NCBI GenBank assembly: GCA_015654495.1
Contig: JAATGW010000798.1
Coordinates: 1-7,405, forward strand
Direction of reading: 5' to 3'
DNA from: Chitinophagales bacterium
GTDB lineage: Bacteria > Bacteroidota > Bacteroidia > Chitinophagales > Chitinophagaceae
Length of the DNA: 7,405 nucleotides
Shown piece by piece: positions 6,544 to 7,405 of the stretch. Each line of letters begins with the position of its first letter. Position 1 is the stretch's first letter. The position numbers and the translations under genes were made by a program. The notes beneath the pieces are model-generated. The model saw nothing but the letters and a program-made list of their open reading frames with translations, made no database searches and was not told where the DNA came from.

Positions 6544-6990
6544 CTAATACACTGCAATCCTACAGGAACGATTTGCTGAAGGGGTGTTTTGTTTTGCGAT
6601 CACCATTTTCAGAACTCCGTCTGCATACTCCGCACTAAGAAATTCAGGATCTGCTGAGGCCGGCAAAGAAATTTGCCTTATAAAACAAGCGGGCGGGTGG
6701 GCTGTAAAGCGCGACACTTCAAATCCGGGGTCTTTTACAGATGGCTGACGTATATCAGCGATAGTTATTACCCCATCGCTGGCTGTTACCAGAAAATCCT
6801 CGCGCTTCAAACCTGGTAAAGTCACATCAATAGATATATCGATTGCTGATTCCTGAATAAACACAGGGAGCTTTTTCCAGAATGCGGTAGTCATCATTTC
6901 ATCTCCCTGAATAGATTCATTTTCCTCTGCCAGATGAATGAAATGACCTGGGTAAGACTGATCGTTGATAGTAAAAGAATTGGGTTTCAT
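6544..6990 (-). CDS. Small heat-shock protein, Hsp20/alpha-crystallin family
   Basis: 148 residues, the normal size of a bacterial sHsp: an ATP-independent cytosolic chaperone that binds unfolding proteins. A roughly 45-residue N-terminal arm precedes the alpha-crystallin domain, which begins near DISIDVTLPGLKREDF (51-66) and includes SDGVITI (71-77), FIRQISLP (103-110) and the family hallmark AEYADGVLKMVIAK (120-133). The tail ends RIAVY, so I145-x-V147 supplies the short I-x-I/V motif used for oligomer assembly. It is a divergent copy: the segment between the two halves of the domain reads TAHPPACFIRQ (96-106) rather than the common YGSFxRxF type. The gene faces the propeller gene with only 34 bases between stops and no clear terminator. 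Near-identical 11-base repeats lie just upstream of its start. Confidence 0.9.
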   Translation of the reverse strand: MKPNSFTINDQSYPGHFIHLAEENESIQGDEMMTTAFWKKLPVFIQESAIDISIDVTLPGLKREDFLVTASDGVITIADIRQPSVKDPGFEVSRFTAHPPACFIRQISLPASADPEFLSAEYADGVLKMVIAKQNTPSANRSCRIAVY

Positions 6991-6999
6991 GTTGAACTG

Positions 7000-7036
7000 A
7001 TTATGGCAATATAATTAGAGCCACAATTATGCCAAT
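7000..7036 (-). promoter_or_regulatory. Near-identical direct repeats before hsp20 (possible operator; possible sigma-54-like site)
   Basis: ATTATGGCAAT (7000-7010) and ATTATGCCAAT (7026-7036) differ at one base and are 26 bases apart, that is two to three helical turns. They sit 10 to 46 bases upstream of the hsp20 start. Read on the minus strand, 7035-7019 is TTGGCATAATTGTGGCT. Its GG and GC are separated by exactly 10 bases as in -24/-12 sigma-54 promoters, although the -12 element is imperfect (TGGC for TTGC). Either reading is speculative. Confidence 0.25.
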
Positions 7037-7150
7037 GCACCCATTGAGTTGTTATATTTAAGGAATTTATTTAAATAGTTCTGCTTAATTAAGATAGCAG
7101 GAATCACTTGTATTCTGGTGTTGACAGATAATGAAGACTTTATGTTTTGA

Positions 7151-7162
7151 TTAATCGATTAA
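7151..7162. repeat. Perfect 12-base palindrome
   Basis: TTAATCGATTAA reads the same on both strands. It lies alone in the intergenic region, 11 bases after the weak plus-strand promoter-like sequence and about 70 bases before the terminator hairpin. It could be a binding site for a dimeric regulator, but no neighbouring regulator gene is present to support this. Confidence 0.3.
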
Positions 7163-7230
7163 CTGAATGCGGCTGAGTTTAACACTCATTTCATACCGTT
7201 TGATACACTTTCAATTAATGATATAAATAA

Positions 7231-7257
7231 AAGCCGGTTGTTTTAAACAACCGGCTT
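7231..7257 (-). terminator. Rho-independent terminator hairpin
   Basis: AAGCCGGTTG (7231-7240) and CAACCGGCTT (7248-7257) form a perfect 10-base stem with a 7-base loop, and pairing can extend three bases into the loop. On the minus strand the stem is followed by TTTATTTATATC, a reasonable U-rich tail, and it lies 10 bases after the stop of the partial minus-strand gene. On the plus strand the downstream sequence (CTATCTTTAATTA) is poorer in T. It is therefore best read as the terminator of the 7268-7405 gene, possibly working weakly in both directions. Confidence 0.8.
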
Positions 7258-7267
7258 CTATCTTTAA

Positions 7268-7405
7268 TTATTTCTGCAGAGGTTTTTTCTCTGCATCAGG
7301 GCGGGTAGGCCATGATTTATCATATTTAAGTTCCGTGTTTCCGCTGATGTCCCAGAGTTGTTTTCCTTTTTTGCTGACTTTACTGTCATCAATAGAATAC
7401 AGTCC
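7268..7405 (-). CDS. Unrecognised protein, C-terminal 45 residues only (partial)
   Basis: An open frame enters from the right edge and ends at a TAA (7268-7270), giving 45 residues with no internal stop. The end is hydrophilic and Lys/Asp-rich: it begins GLYSIDDSKVSKKGKQLWDI and contains KYDKSWPTRPD (27-37) before a lysine-rich tail ending KPLQK. I do not recognise the family from this fragment. Support for a real gene comes from the strong hairpin placed 10 bases after the stop with a T-rich tail in the correct direction. No membrane segment is visible. Bases 7405 upward belong to the body of the gene outside the window. Confidence 0.6.
   Translation of the reverse strand, partial: GLYSIDDSKVSKKGKQLWDISGNTELKYDKSWPTRPDAEKKPLQK

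Larger units (their letters stand above)
6991..7230. other. Intergenic region upstream of hsp20 and downstream of the last gene
   Basis: About 240 AT-rich bases without a credible coding frame on either strand. The part next to hsp20 (6991-7060) should hold its promoter and contains two near-identical 11-base repeats. Further on are the short palindrome CTTAATTAAG (7084-7093), a plus-strand TTGACA (7121-7126) 14 bases before TATGTTTTG (7141-7149) that weakly resembles a promoter, and the 12-base palindrome at 7151-7162. Nothing else stands out. Confidence 0.5.

Noticed and set aside
1..7405. Mobile element, defence system, CRISPR array or phage island
   Set aside because: No transposase, integrase, long direct or inverted repeats, spaced repeat arrays or tRNA are visible, and the genes are typical metabolic and stress genes with even base composition by eye.

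Overview
The window looks like a chromosomal segment of a Bacteroidota bacterium, probably from the Chitinophagia/Sphingobacteriia side. This is an inference from style: moderate AT-rich composition, near-absence of Shine-Dalgarno sequences, A/T-rich leaders before start codons, and a secretory signal ending in Ser-Gln. No rRNA, tRNA, CRISPR array, insertion sequence or phage gene is visible. Gene content is compact and apart from the 240-base region before the last gene there is little non-coding DNA.

Left part (1-3500, all plus strand): four closely spaced genes that look like one operon. They are the 3' end of a glutamine-synthetase-type ligase, an iron-dependent alcohol dehydrogenase, a class I glutamine-amidotransferase-like gamma-glutamyl hydrolase (PuuD type), and an NAD(P)-dependent aldehyde dehydrogenase. 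Read together they form a complete gamma-glutamylation route. An amine is joined to glutamate, its distal alcohol is oxidised to the aldehyde and then the acid, and the hydrolase releases glutamate plus an amino acid. An alcohol dehydrogenase where the E. coli putrescine (Puu) pathway has an FAD amine oxidase points to an amino alcohol, with ethanolamine as the simplest candidate. This is the most interesting feature of the window.

Middle part (3586-5351, minus strand): a two-gene unit transcribed towards the first operon. It has a Tat-exported glycosylasparaginase with a complete active site, followed after 8 bases by a divergent CutC-family TIM-barrel protein. The pairing suggests that this CutC serves glycan or amino-sugar catabolism rather than copper handling.

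Right part: a divergent 216-base intergenic region leads to a secreted, stand-alone six-bladed TolB/WD40-like propeller protein (5568-6509, plus). A small heat-shock protein (Hsp20) faces it on the minus strand (6544-6990). A 277-base gap between Hsp20 and the next gene holds near-identical direct repeats close to the hsp20 start, a 12-base palindrome, and a strong hairpin. The hairpin best fits a terminator for an unrecognised minus-strand gene, of which only the last 45 codons are inside the window (7268-7405).
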